Shown piece by piece: positions 7,026 through 8,836 of a DNA stretch of 8,836 bases. The notes beneath the pieces are model-generated. The model was not told where the DNA came from and ran no database searches. It saw nothing but the letters and a program-made list of their open reading frames with translations. Source of the stretch: Verrucomicrobiota bacterium (lineage in GTDB: Bacteria; Verrucomicrobiota; Verrucomicrobiia; Chthoniobacterales; JAFAMB01); contig JAFAXJ010000465.1 in NCBI GenBank assembly GCA_019241095.1, forward strand, positions 1 to 8,836, written 5' to 3'. The translations under genes were made by a program, and so were the position numbers. How positions within the stretch are numbered: the stretch's first letter is position 1; every line of letters starts with the position of its first letter.

Positions 7026-7505
7026 ATGGCAGGCTTGTACCGGCTGTCGTTAGTACGCCAGAAAAGAGCTTTAGCATACATATTCGGAGCAATCATTGCC
7101 GCTGCCCCTCTGCAGAGTGCTAAAGCAGCAGATCAGGTCTGGGGTTGCCTTCTATACGCGACAAATCAAGGGCAGGCTTCGCGAATACCTGATCAATTAG
7201 ACGGTTATGATGAGAGACTTCGGAGCGCTTTTGGATTTGCTACTTTACGAGTTCTGGCTCAAGGCCAGACCGAAGTGAGAGCTCAGCAACAGAATTGGTT
7301 GATATTTTCCGGTGGTATCAAGCTTTCATTTTCCGATTTCTCGCGATCCTCTGACGGCAATTGCAAAGTTACTTTGGGACTTTTTCGCGGCGATCGGCAG
7401 TTGCTTGAAACTCAAGCAAAATTCAGTCCCGGCAGTCCGCTGTTTATTCGCGGGCCGGTATGGCGCGAAGGACAACTCATTGTAGCCGTAGTGATCCTAT
7501 CTTGA
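7026..7505 (+). CDS. Small exported protein of unknown function
   Basis: This 159-residue protein starts one base after the anti-sigma stop. It has a classic signal peptide: basic residues (R-Q-K-R at 11-14), a hydrophobic core (16-28), and an A-K-A cleavage site at about residue 34. There is no lipobox cysteine at the cleavage point, so a soluble periplasmic or secreted protein is expected. The mature ~125 residues have two cysteines (C41 and C113) that could form a disulfide. They look beta-rich, with W-L-I-F-S-G-G-I-K-L-S-F (91-102), K-V-T-L-G-L-F (114-120) and a closing strand G-Q-L-I-V-A-V-V-I-L (149-158). I do not recognise the family. Position suggests it is part of the sigma/anti-sigma module, either as a ligand or sensor for the outer tail of the anti-sigma protein or as a coregulated envelope protein. 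Its ribosome site is weak (AGGAT 14 bases upstream), consistent with coupling. Confidence 0.85.
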   Translation: MAGLYRLSLVRQKRALAYIFGAIIAAAPLQSAKAADQVWGCLLYATNQGQASRIPDQLDGYDERLRSAFGFATLRVLAQGQTEVRAQQQNWLIFSGGIKLSFSDFSRSSDGNCKVTLGLFRGDRQLLETQAKFSPGSPLFIRGPVWREGQLIVAVVILS

Positions 7506-7677
7506 ATTTCCTTTTGCGAGCTAGAAACGGCAAGATAGTAATTAGGCATTCCCTTTGCACGCTAAGATAATAGCTTTGCAGTTCACAGTTAGTTTGTCTG
7601 GCGGCATAAGCGCATCTCCCTTTCAAGGGCGATCGGTCGACGATGTGAAATCAAAAATTCAACTACTAACATTAGCT

Positions 7678-8115
7678 TTACTGCGATTTGCTAAACACAA
7701 CGACGGCACACCCGGCTATGATCATCAAAGCCCCACCAAAACCCATGGTGTTCAGGTGTATTTTCCGCAAAAAGATAAATGTGAAAATGATAATGAAGAC
7801 CGGATAGCTGATTTCAAGCAGGGAAGCTAACGTTGCATTTTTTTGGCTAATAGCGAGAGCGTTAAACAGATATGCGAACGTTCCGGAAAGCACATAGAAG
7901 AGAACCAGGCGCAGAGTTAGCCAGTTTTCCCAAAGCGGCGCCCAATTCTGCTTAGGGTACAGTACAAGAAGCAGGGCGGTTACCAAGAAGCCGTTAACAA
8001 GACTAAGAAAAGAGTAGGCTGATGCGAAATCGACCTGGACTAACAGTGCTTCAAGCAATACGTACTGTAACCCCCAGCATGCAGCTGATAAGATTGCGTA
8101 GCCCCACCAAGTCAT
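7678..8115 (-). CDS. Single-domain EamA (DMT) transporter
   Basis: This 145-residue integral membrane protein is of the EamA/drug-metabolite transporter superfamily. It has five predicted membrane helices at about residues 4-25, 31-53, 68-88, 95-116 and 123-142. The family signature of the last helices is clear: A-L-A-I-S-Q-K-N-A-T-L-A-S-L-L-E-I-S-Y-P-V-F (86-107), followed by a short basic loop and G-A-L-M-I-I-A-G. Ordinary family members have two such repeats (about 300 residues, ten helices). This is a half-size form, which in characterised cases works as a dimer, often dual-topology. The substrate cannot be told. The frame extends to a TTG at 8151, but the ATG at 8115 starts directly before helix 1 and is preferred; AAGGGG abuts it, so the start is not settled. 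It converges on the sigma operon and is divergent from the methyltransferase gene. Confidence 0.85.
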   Translation of the reverse strand: MTWWGYAILSAACWGLQYVLLEALLVQVDFASAYSFLSLVNGFLVTALLLVLYPKQNWAPLWENWLTLRLVLFYVLSGTFAYLFNALAISQKNATLASLLEISYPVFIIIFTFIFLRKIHLNTMGFGGALMIIAGCAVVVFSKSQ

Positions 8116-8161
8116 CCCCTTCTTGTACCTGTTTCCTGAGCTTTTTATCAATCGAAATGCT

Positions 8162-8179
8162 ATTGTGTTTTCTCACAAT
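8162..8179. promoter_or_regulatory. Palindrome, candidate operator
   Basis: A perfect inverted repeat, ATTGTG-TTTTCT-CACAAT (6-6-6), lies in the ~185-base region between the divergent EamA and methyltransferase genes. It is about 46 bases upstream of the transporter ATG. Its half-sites resemble CRP/Fnr-type or LacI/GntR-type half-sites, but the spacing (6 between TGTG and CACA) differs from the CRP consensus. It could equally be a small hairpin or chance. No regulator gene is adjacent. Confidence 0.3.
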
Positions 8180-8299
8180 GAGTGCAGGCAAATTCCGACA
8201 ACTAACAATGCTGGCAGCGTTTGCGGGTGTGTGTCAGCTCACTTCGAGTTCAAATTGAAATACAAGCAGAGCATAGAACGAAAGCACCACGATCCAACC

Positions 8300-8836
8300 A
8301 TGAAGATGGAGTCCAGCGAATACCAGTTCAACCGACAGGCTTCTCTGTACGCCGCCAGCACAGTTCACAGACATGGTCCGAGTCTGCCGGTACTCATCGA
8401 GATTGCCGAACCAAAACCCACCGATGTCGTACTCGATGTCGCTACTGGAACCGGTAATACTGCGTTCGCTCTCGCGACCCACGTTGAAAGAGTCACTGGG
8501 CTAGACATCGCATCAGGAATGCTCGCGGAAGCTCGAAGCCGGGCACGTGATGAGCAAGTCACGAACATTGACTTCATTGAAGGTTCTGCGGAATTACTAC
8601 CGTTTCCTGACGGACACTTTACGTTGGTTGTATCGCGGCATGCGCCTCACCATTTTCACCATGCAGAAAGGTTTTTGCGTGAAGTACGGCGAACTTTACG
8701 CCCTGAGGGGAGGCTCGTTATAGCCGACCAGATCAGTCCTTCGGCGCAAGTTTCAGAATGGATCGAAAAATGGGAGCGCACCCGAGATGCTTCGCATTTT
8801 CGGCAGCGAACGATAGTGGAATGGCGCGAGTTGACC
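8300..8836 (+). CDS. Class I SAM-dependent methyltransferase (3' partial)
   Basis: An open frame of 179 codons runs off the right edge, so the C-terminus is missing. The fold motifs of class I methyltransferases (UbiE/Methyltransf_11 type) are in order. SAM-binding motif I V-V-L-D-V-A-T-G-T-G-N is at 43-53. The acidic residue after strand 2 is D69 (G-L-D-I-A). The A-E-L-L-P-F-P-D-G-H-F-T-L-V-V-S-R block is at 97-113. The H-A-P-H-H-F block at 114-119 is followed by the F-L-R-E-V-R-R-T-L-R-P-E-G-R-L segment at 125-139. The N-terminal F-N-R-Q-A-S-L-Y-A (10-18) is common in UbiE-like enzymes. The acceptor is unknown; quinone biosynthesis or a small-molecule methylation are both possible. The start could be the ATG at 8300 or at 8306, and neither has a good ribosome site. 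Family members are usually 240-280 residues. Confidence 0.9.
   Translation, partial: MKMESSEYQFNRQASLYAASTVHRHGPSLPVLIEIAEPKPTDVVLDVATGTGNTAFALATHVERVTGLDIASGMLAEARSRARDEQVTNIDFIEGSAELLPFPDGHFTLVVSRHAPHHFHHAERFLREVRRTLRPEGRLVIADQISPSAQVSEWIEKWERTRDASHFRQRTIVEWRELT

Noticed and set aside
7506..7677. Search for a terminator between the convergent sigma operon and EamA gene
   Set aside because: The only small palindrome (CCCTT-TC-AAGGG) has a two-base loop and no T-run, so no terminator is called.
7555..7830. Plus-strand open frame of 91 codons
   Set aside because: More than half of it is antisense to the 3' part of the EamA gene, and the product shows no family features.
8639..8668. His-rich stretch in the methyltransferase as a metal site
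   Set aside because: A His-rich 'HxxHHF' segment after motif post-II is common in Methyltransf_11 enzymes and does not indicate metal binding.

Overview
The window looks like ordinary chromosomal DNA of a Gram-negative-type bacterium with moderate GC. The style of the sigma factor/anti-sigma pair and the number of unrecognised lineage-type proteins would fit Verrucomicrobiota. That is an impression from protein style, not a search result. There are no rRNA or tRNA genes, CRISPR array, IS element or phage gene that I can see.

Left part (1-790): no intact gene. On the minus strand lie two decayed gene remnants: a cupin-domain gene with a perfect cupin motif 1 but a frameshift (about 113-587), and the first ~26 codons of a GNAT-type acetyltransferase that then runs into a stop (599-721). 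The long plus-strand reading frame that enters rmlB here is only their antisense.

Sugar block (791-3509): rmlB and rmlD overlap by 4 bases (ATGA) and encode the dehydratase and the final reductase of dTDP-L-rhamnose synthesis; rmlA and rmlC are not in the window. A single-pass membrane-anchored protein of unknown function follows after 34 bases, then a possible 44-residue small ORF. A minus-strand hypothetical gene (3504-4028) converges on this block.

Central operon (4151-7505): five same-strand genes with spacing of 11, 18, -14 and +1 bases: rlmN (23S rRNA/tRNA adenine C2 methyltransferase), an acidic protein of unknown function, an ECF sigma factor, a single-pass anti-sigma-like membrane protein without zinc-site cysteines, and a small exported protein with two cysteines. 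The last three look like an envelope-signalling module. What it senses is not visible.

Right part (7506-8836): a minus-strand single-domain (half-size, five-helix) EamA transporter converges on the operon. Divergent from it, a class I SAM-dependent methyltransferase runs off the window end. The intergenic region between these two holds a perfect 6-6-6 palindrome that could be an operator. I found no clear case for a wholly new system; the sigma/anti-sigma/exported-protein trio and the remnants are the parts most worth a second look.
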